This document shows positions 25,767 through 35,508 of a stretch of DNA of 64,000 nt, one piece after another. The notes under the pieces are model-generated. The model saw only the letters and a program-made list of their open reading frames with translations. It searched no databases and was not told where the DNA came from. The position numbers were made by a program, and so were the translations under genes. This DNA comes from JANXSF01 sp043745195. Lineage in GTDB: Bacteria; Acidobacteriota; Terriglobia; Bryobacterales; Bryobacteraceae. The number at the start of each line of letters is the position of its first letter. Positions within the stretch are counted from its first letter, which is position 1. The stretch spans positions 1 through 64,000 of the forward strand of contig JAYTTF010000303.1 in assembly GCA_043745195.1 (NCBI GenBank). The letters are read 5' to 3'.

Positions 25767-27064
25767 TAGAGGACGATAATTCGCTCCGCCTCACAATTTC
25801 TCAATTCCTTGAATTTGAAAACTATGAAGTGGAAGCGGTGTCCACCACTCGCGATGCTTTGCGGCGGCTCATAGAAGGCAGCTATCCCATTGTCATTTCC
25901 GATATCTATCTGGACGAACGCACTGGCATCGATGTATTAAGCGCCGCCAAAAACGCTAACCCCGAATGCGCTGTGATTCTAATGTCTGGCCGCGGCAGTA
26001 TGGAAACTGTGATGGCCGCCACACGCGGCGGTGCGTTTGACTATTTAGCCAAACCGTTTGAGTTGGACGACTTGATTGACGTTATCCGTCGGGCCGAAAA
26101 ATCGTTTGAAGCCGACGAAGAAAAGGGCGTCTGGATTGACGATATCCCCGACACAGACATGATCGGCAGTTCCGCCGTTATGATGGATATCTTCAAAACC
26201 ATCGCCAAAGTTGCGCCAACCACCGCAACTGTTTTGATCGAAGGCGAAACCGGTACTGGTAAGGAATTGATTGCCCGCATGGTGCATCGTTATTCGCCTC
26301 GCGCTGAAAAACCATTCGTAGCTGTAGACTGCGGAGCAATCACACCATCCTTGCTTGAAAGTGAACTGTTCGGTGCCATGCGCGGTGCATTCACAGGTGC
26401 TGACCGCGATCGCATCGGCGTATTCGAATCCGCCAATCAAGGAACTGTATTCCTGGATGAAATCGGCGAAATCGATCAAGCCTTTCAGTTGAAGCTGCTG
26501 CGCTTCTTGCAGGAGCACGAAGTTCGCCCCGTCGGCGCATCCAAATCGAAACCCGTGGATGTTCGTATAGTTGCGGCTACCAACAAGAGCCTTCGGAAAA
26601 TGACCGAGGAAAAGCGATTCCGCGAAGATCTGCTATTCCGTTTGAACGTGGTTTCGCTAACCATGCCACCTTTACGCGAACGCCGAGGCGACGTCCCACT
26701 TCTGGCCCAAACATTCCTTGTCCGCTATAACGAACGCTATAGCCAGACTGCAGAATTGAAAGAAAGCGGAGTGAAGGCACTTACCAGTTATCTATGGCCA
26801 GGGAACGTGCGCCAATTGCAGCATATGATGGAGCGCATGGTGATTCTTACGCCTCAAGGCAGAATTGACGAAGCCGCTGTTCGCGAGTCAATACAAGCCA
26901 TGGACAATCGCGAACAGGCTAGCGAATCTCTTGCCGATACCGAATCGGACCAAATACGCAAAGTGCTGGTCGCCGTCGGAGGCAACAAAAGCCACGCCGC
27001 CAAATTGCTGGGGATTGAACGCAAAACCCTTTACCGTAAACTTGAGCGCATGGGCATCACCTAA
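25748..27064 (+). CDS. NtrC-family sigma-54-dependent response regulator
   Basis: 438 aa. The receiver domain has VEDDNSLR, the phospho-acceptor in VISDIYLDE (Asp52), and MSGRG and AKPFELDDL. The AAA+ domain has Walker A GETGTGKE, the sigma-54 contact loop GAFTGA, Walker B GTVFLDEIGE and the arginine-finger region FREDLLFRLNV. A Fis-type helix-turn-helix closes the protein (GGNKSHAAKLLGIERKTLYRKL). It should activate sigma-54 promoters after phosphorylation by the overlapping CHASE2 kinase. No -24/-12 promoter was identified nearby. Its stop overlaps the stop of the convergent ankyrin gene (CTAA). Confidence 0.96.
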   Translation: MSRILLVEDDNSLRLTISQFLEFENYEVEAVSTTRDALRRLIEGSYPIVISDIYLDERTGIDVLSAAKNANPECAVILMSGRGSMETVMAATRGGAFDYLAKPFELDDLIDVIRRAEKSFEADEEKGVWIDDIPDTDMIGSSAVMMDIFKTIAKVAPTTATVLIEGETGTGKELIARMVHRYSPRAEKPFVAVDCGAITPSLLESELFGAMRGAFTGADRDRIGVFESANQGTVFLDEIGEIDQAFQLKLLRFLQEHEVRPVGASKSKPVDVRIVAATNKSLRKMTEEKRFREDLLFRLNVVSLTMPPLRERRGDVPLLAQTFLVRYNERYSQTAELKESGVKALTSYLWPGNVRQLQHMMERMVILTPQGRIDEAAVRESIQAMDNREQASESLADTESDQIRKVLVAVGGNKSHAAKLLGIERKTLYRKLERMGIT

Positions 27065-27795
27065 GAATTTAAATATTTATTGGGCACATTCCTGATGGGT
27101 GCTTTCTTGCCATTCAGCTTCCGGTACAGAAAAGCGATGTTGCTATAAATGTCCTCTTCGCTCCGTTGAAACTGCTTGATCAGTCCACATTGCGTATAAG
27201 AAATCGGCGTCACTTCAAACAGGACAGTCTCCCATTCAAAACCACCGCCCCAAACCAAGCCCTTCAACCGAACATCCAATTTAGCCCCGGCCTTAACCAA
27301 TAATTCCATCATCGGCCTGCCAAAATTCCGATGTTGATTCACAGTGTGGAACAAAGGAGTGTGTCCCCCAAATCCGTCGGCATCCACATCAGCACGGGCG
27401 TTGACGTTGGCACCAGCTTTGATCAGTACCGCCGCGCATCGCACCGAATTGTATTCCGCGCAAATGTGCAAGGCAGACACTCCCATAAGCGAAGTGAAAG
27501 TGCACTCCATATAGAATTTTCGCTTCAAATCAGCCGGCTTCAAAACACGGCGAAGCGCAACTGCATCATCCAGAAGAATCGCTTTCAACACCGAATCTTC
27601 AATGTCAGCACCTGCATCCAGCATCACATGTAAACACTCAGGAAATTTCGGCGATCTCAAATACATTTCAATGAGGCAGACCATCGGAGTCTTTCCTCGA
27701 ATCGGTTGAGTGGGGCTAACTCCTGCGGCCAACGCTGCGCGTATCCCCTCTGGAGAGTGGCATTCAAAATGGCCAAGAAGATCATCAATAGTCAT
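27061..27795 (-). CDS. Ankyrin-repeat protein
   Basis: 244 aa without a signal peptide. Ankyrin repeats are visible as SALHICAEYNSVRCAAVLIKAGANVN, then a TPLFHTVNQHRNFGRPMMELLVKAGA-type unit, with degenerate repeats before (RAALAAGVSPTQPIRGKTP, LDAGADIEDSVL). Presumably cytoplasmic and protein-binding. It shares the bases of its stop codon with the convergent regulator gene. It follows the DinB-like gene by 6 bases and is probably co-transcribed. Confidence 0.85.
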   Translation of the reverse strand: MTIDDLLGHFECHSPEGIRAALAAGVSPTQPIRGKTPMVCLIEMYLRSPKFPECLHVMLDAGADIEDSVLKAILLDDAVALRRVLKPADLKRKFYMECTFTSLMGVSALHICAEYNSVRCAAVLIKAGANVNARADVDADGFGGHTPLFHTVNQHRNFGRPMMELLVKAGAKLDVRLKGLVWGGGFEWETVLFEVTPISYTQCGLIKQFQRSEEDIYSNIAFLYRKLNGKKAPIRNVPNKYLNS

Positions 27796-27801
27796 AACTA
27801 A

Positions 27802-28266
27802 TTAAAACTCCAACTTCGGAACCGCTTGCTTGCTCCCCACGCACCCAGCCTCAATGGTCGCCTTGAAATAATTTTCCGGCCTCACGCGCGCTCCAACCAT
27901 TCCCCTCAAAAAAGTCAACTGTCCAGTGTGCGTCAAAGCATCCGCAATTGGTCCTTGAAACAGTCGATCCGCCGGAAACTCAAGATGCTTGCCTGAGGCC
28001 AAAAATGTGTCGAATGCCCCAAGCGCATTGAAAAATCGTGCCGATTCCTCCTCCCACGGCAACGGCTTCGAATCATGCCATTCTTGACGGCCCTCCGCTA
28101 GGGAAAGCGCCCAATCAAACAAATCTCCCATGTGCGCCAATATCTCTACCGGGGTTCGCGATTTCTCGCTAGCCTTGAAATCGGCAAAGGTTTCTGGAGC
28201 ATCATTCACAGCTTTAGCGGCTCGATAAGCAAGGGTTGCCAATGTGTGTCGAAGTGCAATTTCCAT
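27802..28266 (-). CDS. DinB-like four-helix protein
   Basis: 154 aa, all-helical. Three potential metal-binding histidines are in the positions seen in DinB/YfiT-like proteins: an early His (EIALRHTLATLAYR), AHMGDLFDWAL, and ALTHTGQLTFLRGMVGARV. The fold family includes thiol-dependent transferases and many proteins of unknown substrate. It is divergent from the amidohydrolase operon across a 133-bp gap. Function is not assigned. Confidence 0.7.
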   Translation of the reverse strand: MEIALRHTLATLAYRAAKAVNDAPETFADFKASEKSRTPVEILAHMGDLFDWALSLAEGRQEWHDSKPLPWEEESARFFNALGAFDTFLASGKHLEFPADRLFQGPIADALTHTGQLTFLRGMVGARVRPENYFKATIEAGCVGSKQAVPKLEF

Positions 28267-28399
28267 CGTTCTATTCTAAGATGAACAGAACTAGTGCACA
28301 GCACCCGGCATGGAACCTTCATCCATGGCGATGATTTTTTCCTGATCGTGCCGCTTCTGCGTTGTGACTTAAATCCGGTGTGAGGGCTTTCCAAAACAG

Positions 28400-29737
28400 A
28401 TGACAAAAACTGTCGCATTCCTTTTCATTCCCTTTCTTGCAATGGCGCAAAACACAACAACCGTCGCCATTCAAAACGCAAAACTCGTTACTATTTCCGG
28501 ACCCGCCATATCCAAAGGCACAGTAATTATTCGCGACGGCCTAATTGAATCCGTCGGCGAAAATATTCCCGTTCCTCCCGGTGCATGGGTCATTGAGGGC
28601 GATGGCCTCACGGTTTATCCCGGCTTGATTGACGGACTCAGCACCCTCGGTATTCCGCCTCCTACCATCATTCCCGGCTCTACAACTACCCCAACAACTA
28701 CACCAGCCACGCCACCCGCGCGTGGACCCGAGGATCGCCCACGCACTACCAGTTGGGAACGTGCCGCCGACAAGTTGCGTGCCAATGACCCCAGGATTGA
28801 ATCCGCACGCAATGCCGGATTCACCAGCGCCGTGACCTTTCCCACAACCGGAATCTTCGCCGGCCAAGGTGCCATTGTGAATCTGGCTGGAGACAACATT
28901 TCTAAAATGATCGTCGAATCACCAGCCGGCCAATACATGACGCTCACTGGCGGTGGTGGACAAGGTGCAAGCCGCGGCTTTCCCAGCTCTGGCATGGGCG
29001 TGTTTGCCTACATTCGGCAAATCTTTATCGACCTGGATTATTACGAAAAAACGAAGACTGCCTACCAAGCCAATCCCGCCGGAAAACAGCGCCCCGCTTA
29101 CGACCGTGCGCTTGAAGGCGTCAAAGAATCCGGCAGATTGCTCATGCCTGCGGGCTCCAAAGTGGAAATGGAAAGGGTCAGCCGGTTAGCCTCCGAATTG
29201 AAAATGCCATTCGTACTTTATGGTGCACAGGAAGGATATCGCGCCACAGCCCTTTTGAAGGACATCAATGCCCAGGTTTTAGTCAGCTCCAAGTGGCCTT
29301 CGAAGCCAGCAAACGCCGACCCGGATGCAGAAGAATCCTTGAAAACTTTAGAGGTGCGCGAAAATGCTCCAACAACTCCCGCAGCCTTATCCAAGGCCGG
29401 CGTGACATTTGCTTTTTACTCCGATGGCCAAACCCCCGCTGAATTTCTAAAAGGCGTACGGACTTCAGTGGAACGCGGATTAACCCACGACGATGCAGTA
29501 AAAGCCCTCACCCTTTCCACCGCGAAAATATACGGAGTTTCCAACAGGTTGGGCTCAATCGAAAAGGGTAAAATTGCCAACCTGGTAATAACCAAAGGTG
29601 ACTTACTAATCGAAAAGCCAGCCATTCAATATGTTTTCGTTGACGGTGTTCACTATATACCTTCCCCCGATGGCCCGCCCACTCCAACAACTCCAACCGG
29701 CGCTGCAGGCCGCCGACCACGCACAGGAGGCAATTAA
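28400..29737 (+). CDS. Amidohydrolase-fold protein lacking the HxH metal motif (first of three)
   Basis: 445 aa with a signal peptide (KTVAFLFIPFLAMAQN). The N-terminal beta-sandwich (AIQNAKLVTISGPAISKGTVIIRDG) and the return to it at the end (GSIEKGKIANLVITKGD) are typical of amidohydrolases. Where active enzymes read GLIDxHxH, this protein reads YPGLIDGLSTLG, so the first two metal ligands are absent. The position matching the second-metal histidine in the next gene (FQHVQEGY) is VLYGAQEGY here. A Pro/Thr-rich insert follows residue 90. It is probably periplasmic and catalytically altered or inactive. It abuts the second member without a spacer. Confidence 0.8.
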   Translation: MTKTVAFLFIPFLAMAQNTTTVAIQNAKLVTISGPAISKGTVIIRDGLIESVGENIPVPPGAWVIEGDGLTVYPGLIDGLSTLGIPPPTIIPGSTTTPTTTPATPPARGPEDRPRTTSWERAADKLRANDPRIESARNAGFTSAVTFPTTGIFAGQGAIVNLAGDNISKMIVESPAGQYMTLTGGGGQGASRGFPSSGMGVFAYIRQIFIDLDYYEKTKTAYQANPAGKQRPAYDRALEGVKESGRLLMPAGSKVEMERVSRLASELKMPFVLYGAQEGYRATALLKDINAQVLVSSKWPSKPANADPDAEESLKTLEVRENAPTTPAALSKAGVTFAFYSDGQTPAEFLKGVRTSVERGLTHDDAVKALTLSTAKIYGVSNRLGSIEKGKIANLVITKGDLLIEKPAIQYVFVDGVHYIPSPDGPPTPTTPTGAAGRRPRTGGN

Positions 29738-31087
29738 ATGAAATTCGCAATCTTACTATTCACAGCGGTGTCAGCATTTGCGCAAGTCACGCTCATCCAA
29801 AACGCCACTGTCTATACCATCACCAAAGGAACCTTCAAAGGCTCGGTGTTGATTGAAGATGGCAAAATCAAACAGGTGGGTCCCAACATCACCGCGCCAG
29901 CCGGTGCACGCATAGTCGACGCTGGCGGAATGCATCTCACCCCAGGCATCATCGATGCCCATTCCCACATTGCAGTCCAAGCCGGTGGTGTGAACGAAGG
30001 CTCTGTTTCCGTTTCCTCCATGGTACGGATTGAAGATTTTGTGGATGGGGAAAGCGTCGCCATCTATCGTGCCCTTGCAGGTGGAGTCACCACTGCAAAT
30101 ATTCTCCACGGCAGCGCAAACGCAATTGGCGGTCAGAACCGTTTGATCAAAATGCGTTGGGGTAAGTCCGGTGCGGAAATGTTGTTTGCGGGTGGGCCAC
30201 CGTCCATCAAATTTGCCTTAGGAGAAAATCCCAAGCGTTCCGGCAATGCCCAAGGACCACCCTCGCCTACCACGGTACTGCGCTATCCAGCCACTCGGAT
30301 GGGCGTTGAAGACATCTACCGCCAAGCCTTCACCGAAGCACAGGAATATCAAAAAGCCTGGGCCGTATTCAAAGCCGGTAAAGCCGCGATGGAACCTAAA
30401 CGCGATTTGCGTTTGGAGCCTCTCGTCGAAATTATGGAAGGCAAACGGCAGGTCCACTGCCACGCTTACCGTGGTGACGAAATGTTGATGATGATGCGTG
30501 TTGCGGAAGAGTTCGGTTTCCGCATTGCGACGTTTCAACACGTTCAGGAAGGATACAAAATTGCCAAGGAAATGGCCGTTCACGGCGTTGGTGGTTCAGG
30601 CTTCAGCGATTGGTGGGCCTACAAAATGGAGGTGGTCGACGGCATCCCTTACAACATGGCAGTGATGACCAACAAAGGCGTTCTGGCAGCAGTAAATTCA
30701 GATGACGCCGGCCTCATGCGACGCTTGAACACCGAAGCTGCCAAGACCATGAAGTATGGTGGCCTCTCCGAAGAACAGGCTTTGGCGCTGATTACTATCA
30801 ACCCCGCTCAACACATGAAAGTGGACGACAAGATTGGTTCTATCGAAGTGGGTAAGAGTGCCGACCTGGTGGTGTGGAACAAACATCCGCTTTCCAGTTA
30901 CGCCGTGCCTCAGAAAGTATTCATTGACGGCAACCAATATTTCGATCGTGATCAGGATGCTTCCGAAAGAATGGCCAAAGAAGCCCGCAAGAAAGCGCTC
31001 GAAGAAAAAGCTAAAACTACAGCACAGCCGCAGCAGAAGAAAGATGCCCCACCAGCAAGGAGTCCGCAATCCGATGAAGCTCGCTAA
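29738..31087 (+). CDS. Periplasmic amidohydrolase with intact metal site (second of three)
   Basis: 449 aa with a signal peptide (KFAILLFTAVSAFAQ). Metal-site residues are present: DAHSHIAV (HxH), HCHAYRGDE, FQHVQEGY, and Asp in NSDDAGL. The imidazolonepropionase-like C-terminus is VGKSADLVVWNKHPL. It ends in a Lys/Ala-rich tail. The substrate could be a cyclic amide or peptide and is not deducible. Its stop overlaps the start of the third member by 14 bases. It is the only one of the three likely to be catalytic. Confidence 0.88.
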   Translation: MKFAILLFTAVSAFAQVTLIQNATVYTITKGTFKGSVLIEDGKIKQVGPNITAPAGARIVDAGGMHLTPGIIDAHSHIAVQAGGVNEGSVSVSSMVRIEDFVDGESVAIYRALAGGVTTANILHGSANAIGGQNRLIKMRWGKSGAEMLFAGGPPSIKFALGENPKRSGNAQGPPSPTTVLRYPATRMGVEDIYRQAFTEAQEYQKAWAVFKAGKAAMEPKRDLRLEPLVEIMEGKRQVHCHAYRGDEMLMMMRVAEEFGFRIATFQHVQEGYKIAKEMAVHGVGGSGFSDWWAYKMEVVDGIPYNMAVMTNKGVLAAVNSDDAGLMRRLNTEAAKTMKYGGLSEEQALALITINPAQHMKVDDKIGSIEVGKSADLVVWNKHPLSSYAVPQKVFIDGNQYFDRDQDASERMAKEARKKALEEKAKTTAQPQQKKDAPPARSPQSDEAR

Positions 31088-32375
31088 CGTTCTATTCCTA
31101 ACACTTCCCCTGCTGGCGCAAGAATCATTCGTGCTCCGCAACGTCACCATTCATCCTGTGACTTCCGCCGATATTGCCGGCGGTTCCATCTCAGTTGTGA
31201 ATGGGAAAATCGTCGAACTGGGCACGAAAGTCACTGCGGCAAAAACCGTTAAGGTGATCGATGGCAAGGGCCTCCACGTCTACCCAGGCATGATCAATTG
31301 CGCCACTCAAATGGGCTTGAGCGAGGTCAGTTCCGTTCGCGAAACAAATGACACCAACGAGATCGGCGAATTCCTTCCGCAAGTGCGTGCGGTCATTGCC
31401 ATCAATCCTGATAGCGAACACATCCCCGTCACACGTGTAAATGGAATCACCAGTTCACTGACACTACCCGCCTCCATAGCCGAAGGTGGCCGTGGAGCCG
31501 GCACCGGTCCGCAAAGCATTCTTCGTGGTCAGGCCGCCATCATTCGTATGGACGGCTGGAACTGGGAGGATATGGCTATTAGCCGCAATGCTGGTTTGCT
31601 GATGCGTTTCCCCGCAATTGTCACTCGCCGCGCAGGGCCCGGCGAATTCGCAGCAACCACCGTCATCCCTTACGCGGATGCAAAAAAACTTTACGATGCC
31701 GAATTGAAAAAAGTGGAAGAGTTCTTCGATTCCGCCAAGCGCTATCAATCGGCCAAAAACGCCAAGGCTGCAGGATTCAAACCCAATGTCCAGTTGGATG
31801 CAATGCTGCCAGTGCTCGAAGGAAAAGTGCCGCTGCTGATTCCAGCACAGCGTGAACGCACTATTCGTGACGCCATTACCTTCGCCAAGAAACAAAATGT
31901 TAAGTTGATACTGCTGGATGTTGCAAAGCCCGGCAAAGCCATCGATCTGATAAAGGAAAACAACATTTCCGTGATCGTCGGTAAGCCCACAAGCCTCCCT
32001 GAAGATGAAGACGATCCCTACGACGCCGCCTATAGCTTGCCTGGGCAATTGCACAAGGCCGGAATCAAGTTCGCTTTCGGAACCTACGATAATCAGTTCG
32101 CCCGGAACCTGCCCTATGAGGCAGCTTTCGCTGTTGCCTATGGACTTCCCTACGAAGCGGCACTAAAGGCCTTGACAATTGACGCTGCGGAAATTTTCGG
32201 CATCAGCAACGAAATTGGCTCCCTTGAAAAGGGCAAGTCCGCCGACTTTGTGGTTACCGATGGTGATCCGTTGGAAGTCCGCACACAAGTAAAAATGCTA
32301 TTCATTCGCGGTAAGAACGTCACGCTCGAAACAAAACAAACCAAGCTTTACGAAAAGTACATGAACCGCAAGTAA
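31074..32375 (+). CDS. Amidohydrolase-fold protein lacking the HxH metal motif (third of three)
   Basis: 433 aa from ATG 31074, which begins a clear signal peptide (KLANVLFLTLPLLAQ); the frame is open upstream but only as antisense-like noise in the second gene. VYPGMINCATQMGLSEV replaces the usual DxHxH. The metal-site His region and terminal Asp are changed (FGTYDNQFARN). The C-terminal sandwich (GSLEKGKSADFVVTDGD) is retained. Together with the first member it flanks the canonical enzyme, which suggests a hetero-complex in the periplasm. The gene ends at a strong terminator. Confidence 0.82.
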   Translation: MKLANVLFLTLPLLAQESFVLRNVTIHPVTSADIAGGSISVVNGKIVELGTKVTAAKTVKVIDGKGLHVYPGMINCATQMGLSEVSSVRETNDTNEIGEFLPQVRAVIAINPDSEHIPVTRVNGITSSLTLPASIAEGGRGAGTGPQSILRGQAAIIRMDGWNWEDMAISRNAGLLMRFPAIVTRRAGPGEFAATTVIPYADAKKLYDAELKKVEEFFDSAKRYQSAKNAKAAGFKPNVQLDAMLPVLEGKVPLLIPAQRERTIRDAITFAKKQNVKLILLDVAKPGKAIDLIKENNISVIVGKPTSLPEDEDDPYDAAYSLPGQLHKAGIKFAFGTYDNQFARNLPYEAAFAVAYGLPYEAALKALTIDAAEIFGISNEIGSLEKGKSADFVVTDGDPLEVRTQVKMLFIRGKNVTLETKQTKLYEKYMNRK

Positions 32376-32381
32376 TGCCCA

Positions 32382-32410
32382 CCGCCCTCCAACAAGAGGG
32401 CGGATTTTCC
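32382..32410 (+). terminator. Rho-independent terminator of the amidohydrolase operon
   Basis: CCGCCCTC and GAGGGCGG form a perfect 8-bp GC-rich stem with a 6-base loop, followed by ATTTTCCTTT. It begins 6 bases after the stop of the third amidohydrolase gene. Confidence 0.9.
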
Positions 32411-32411
32411 T

Positions 32412-32951
32412 TTACATCTTCGGTTTGCTCTCAGCTTTAGCTTTCATCTTCGCCAGACCCTTCTCAAAATCGCCGCCAATCTCTTTTTCCATATCCATAA
32501 ATAACGAAGCAGCTTTACCCATTAAATCGTTATGCCCGTTCATCACCCAATTCACAGATGTGCCACTTCCCTCCGGCTTCAACAGGAAGTCCGTCTGATT
32601 CGTAGCAGCGAATGGTTTTAAAAACTCCAACTTGATCCCAACTTTTTCATTTGCCTGGCTCTCGGTAATCGTCATCCTACCCTCACCAACCTTGTCATTG
32701 CCAACCCAATAATATCCAGCCCCAACACCCGTCGCTGCGCCTTCATAGTTCTTCTTCATCGCCGGATCCAGTTCAGCCCAAGGCGACCAGGCGTCCCAGC
32801 TATGAAAGTCGTTGATAAGTGCAAACACTTCGCTTGGAGGTGCTGCTATTGTTGTTGATCGGCTTATCCGATAGGATTCTGGCCTTGTAACTATCAAGGA
32901 GAAAAGCGCTCCAAAAAGCACTACCAGCAGAATGAGAATCTTTTTCAACAT
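32412..32951 (-). CDS. Membrane-anchored SRPBCC (START-like) domain protein
   Basis: 179 aa. One N-terminal transmembrane helix (KKILILLVVLFGALFSLIV) is followed by an SRPBCC/polyketide-cyclase-like domain (SRSTTIAAPPSEVFALINDFHSWDAWSPW, then GVGAGYYWVGNDKVGEG and the C-terminal helix KEIGGDFEKGLAKMK). The fold binds hydrophobic ligands; the ligand is unknown. It is convergent with the amidohydrolase operon. Confidence 0.85.
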   Translation of the reverse strand: MLKKILILLVVLFGALFSLIVTRPESYRISRSTTIAAPPSEVFALINDFHSWDAWSPWAELDPAMKKNYEGAATGVGAGYYWVGNDKVGEGRMTITESQANEKVGIKLEFLKPFAATNQTDFLLKPEGSGTSVNWVMNGHNDLMGKAASLFMDMEKEIGGDFEKGLAKMKAKAESKPKM

Positions 32952-33081
32952 GGGGTCTCAGTCTACTATTAGCTAACAGTTCCTGCAACTTTTCTTTTGT
33001 TCCAGGGTTCAGCGAAGTGGTTGCAAAGATTAAGAGAACATCATAGAATCAGAAAGCTTCCTCCTTTGCGGACTTAAATAT

Positions 33082-35496
33082 ATGGTTAATAAAGCCCTTT
33101 CGCTAATCTTCCTTGCTCTTTCCTGTACCGCAAAATGCCTTGCCGCAGACACCAGGATCGCTGAAGTAGCCATGTCCCGCGAATCCTTGGACTTCTTTGA
33201 AGCCAAAATTCGTCCAGTACTTTCGCAGCAATGTTACCGATGCCACTCTGCTGAATCCAAAACTGCAATGGGCGGATTTCGCCTTGATACTCGCGACGCA
33301 ATTCGCGCTGGCGGCCAAACTGGTCCAGCCGTTGTTCCAGGAAAACCAGCCGCAAGCATTCTCCTAAAAGCGATTCGTCAAGAGGGTCCCAAAATGCCTC
33401 CCGGAGGCCAGTTGCCTCCAGATGTCGTCAGCAATTTTGAAAAGTGGATCGCCATGGGTGCTCCCGATCCTCGCGAAGCGGAAAAAGTGGAATGGAAAGT
33501 TTCCAATATCGACGTGAAGAAGGGCCGCGAATTTTGGGCGTTTCAACCCGTCAAAAAACCCGCAGTTCCCACCGTCAAAAACAGTTGGGCCAAAACCGAT
33601 ATTGACCGAATCGTCTTTGAGAATTTCAAGACCAAACGTGTTTCCCCAGTTGCCGATGCGGATCGCCGCTCGTTGATTCGGCGCGCCACCATTGACCTAA
33701 CCGGCTTGCCCCCAACCACCGAAGAAGTGGAAGCCTTCGTTGCCGATAAAAGTCCAAAAGCCTTTGCTACCGTGCTCGATCGATTGCTCGCCAGTCCACG
33801 ATTCGGCGAACGCTGGGGCCGTCACTGGCTCGATGTTGCCAGGTTTGCCGAATCCAATGGCCGCACTCGCAACTACCGTTTTCCCTACGCCTACAAATAT
33901 CGCGATTACGTCATCGAAGCATTCAATCACGACAAGCCCTATGACGTCTTCTTAAAGGAACAGTTAGCAGGCGATCTGTTGCCCTTTGAAAGTGATGCGC
34001 AGAAGAAAGAACAAATCATTGCTACAGGGTTTTTAGCCTTAGGTGCGCACGACCTCAACGAACAGGATGTAGCCCAGTATCAAATGGACGTCGCCGATGA
34101 ACAGATCAATGTTTTGACAAGGTCGGTCATGGGTCTAACGGTTGGTTGCGCGCGCTGCCACGATCATAAGTTCGACCCCATTCCAACAACTAATTATTAC
34201 GCTATGGCCGGAATTTTCCGCTCCACCGAATTGAAAACCGGACTGGAACGGCGGCCAAAAAATCGCGTCAGTTATTTCCAGGAAGAACGGCTCATCACAC
34301 TCCCTGAAGAAACCAGATCTCAGCCAACCGCTGAAGAAATTACGAAGCGCGCCGAACTGATGGAGAAGAAGTCCGAAGCAGAACGCCGTTTGCTCCAAGT
34401 CCAACGCAGACAGGAAATCGACAAGGTCCCCGCAGTTCTTGCGGAAATTCGCAGCATCGACACGCAACTCGAAAAACTTCCCCCAACCGCTGATTTCGCA
34501 ATGGGTGCCGCCGAATCGAAAACTATGCTTCATTGCAAAGTGAACCTGCGCGGCGATCCTCACAAACTTGGGCCGCAAGTGCCCCGCGGCTTCGTAGAAG
34601 TAGCCACCCCCGATAGCATGCAAGTACCGCCCATTGGTGAAAGTCAAAGTGGTAGGCTGCAACTGGCTCAATGGCTGACGGACAAGCAAAATCCACTTAC
34701 TTCGCGCGTCATGGCAAATCGCATGTGGTACCAACTCTTCGGCCGGGGCATTGTCCGGACGGTGGACAATTTCGGAAAGATGGGTGAGATGCCATCCAAC
34801 CAAAAGCTGCTCGATTTCTTAGCCGCCCGCTTCATGGAAAACGGTTGGTCCGTGAAGAAGAGTCTCCGGGAAATCATGCTCAGCCGGGTCTACCAATTGG
34901 GCGCAGAATACAATGAGAGCAACTTCAACAAGGATCCTGAAAACGCATCTTACTGGCGCATGAACCGCCGTCGTTTGGAAGCGGAGGCCGTACGCGATTC
35001 CATGTTGATGATCGCTGGCAATCTGAACCTGACGCCGCCAAAGGATACACCCGTGTCTCATTTACCGAAGCAGACCCCGCTCAACGTACGTTTCGGAAAG
35101 TTGGTAACCCGCTTTGAAAACAGCGCCAACTACCGCAGCGTTTACATGCCCATTCTGCGCGGCTATGTCCCTGGAATGTTCAGCGCATTCGATTTTCCAG
35201 AGCCTAGCGAAACCAAGGGTCTGCGCGATATTACCACAGTGGCCCCTCAGGCGCTTTACCTAATGAACAGTCCATTTGTTCTGGAACAAGCGAAAAGCGC
35301 CGCCAAGCATTTGCTTGAAAAACCGATGGATGATGCAAAGCGCGTAGACGTCGCTTTTGGCCAAGTGTACGGACGTGCCCCAACAACGGCAGAATCAAAA
35401 AATGCCTTAAATTTTGTACATTCAACAGCAGACAAATCGTGGGCAAGGCTGTACCAAGCCTTATTCGCCAGTGCGGAGTTTTTGAATCGGACTTAA
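33082..35496 (+). CDS. Exported cytochrome/PSD1-DUF1549-DUF1553 protein (pair 1)
   Basis: 804 aa with a signal peptide. A planctomycete-type cytochrome c domain has the single haem motif CYRCH (residues 51-55). DUF1549 follows (RRATIDLTGLPPTTEEVEAF, GERWGRHWLDVARFAESNG, GCARCHDHKFDPI with a second CxxCH), then a coiled-coil insert, then DUF1553 (SRVMANRMWYQLFGRGIV, NRRRLEAEAVRDSMLMIAG). The biochemical role is not established; such proteins occur with DUF1501 partners in polymer-degrading planctomycetes and acidobacteria. The partner gene follows after 12 bases. Confidence 0.9.
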   Translation: MVNKALSLIFLALSCTAKCLAADTRIAEVAMSRESLDFFEAKIRPVLSQQCYRCHSAESKTAMGGFRLDTRDAIRAGGQTGPAVVPGKPAASILLKAIRQEGPKMPPGGQLPPDVVSNFEKWIAMGAPDPREAEKVEWKVSNIDVKKGREFWAFQPVKKPAVPTVKNSWAKTDIDRIVFENFKTKRVSPVADADRRSLIRRATIDLTGLPPTTEEVEAFVADKSPKAFATVLDRLLASPRFGERWGRHWLDVARFAESNGRTRNYRFPYAYKYRDYVIEAFNHDKPYDVFLKEQLAGDLLPFESDAQKKEQIIATGFLALGAHDLNEQDVAQYQMDVADEQINVLTRSVMGLTVGCARCHDHKFDPIPTTNYYAMAGIFRSTELKTGLERRPKNRVSYFQEERLITLPEETRSQPTAEEITKRAELMEKKSEAERRLLQVQRRQEIDKVPAVLAEIRSIDTQLEKLPPTADFAMGAAESKTMLHCKVNLRGDPHKLGPQVPRGFVEVATPDSMQVPPIGESQSGRLQLAQWLTDKQNPLTSRVMANRMWYQLFGRGIVRTVDNFGKMGEMPSNQKLLDFLAARFMENGWSVKKSLREIMLSRVYQLGAEYNESNFNKDPENASYWRMNRRRLEAEAVRDSMLMIAGNLNLTPPKDTPVSHLPKQTPLNVRFGKLVTRFENSANYRSVYMPILRGYVPGMFSAFDFPEPSETKGLRDITTVAPQALYLMNSPFVLEQAKSAAKHLLEKPMDDAKRVDVAFGQVYGRAPTTAESKNALNFVHSTADKSWARLYQALFASAEFLNRT

Positions 35497-35508
35497 AGGA
35501 AGCAAGCC

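Noticed and set aside
34135..34803. Long open frame antisense inside the first PSD1 gene
   Set aside because: The sense strand carries conserved DUF1549/DUF1553 motifs throughout; the antisense translation is Phe/His-rich without domain features, as expected for a shadow.
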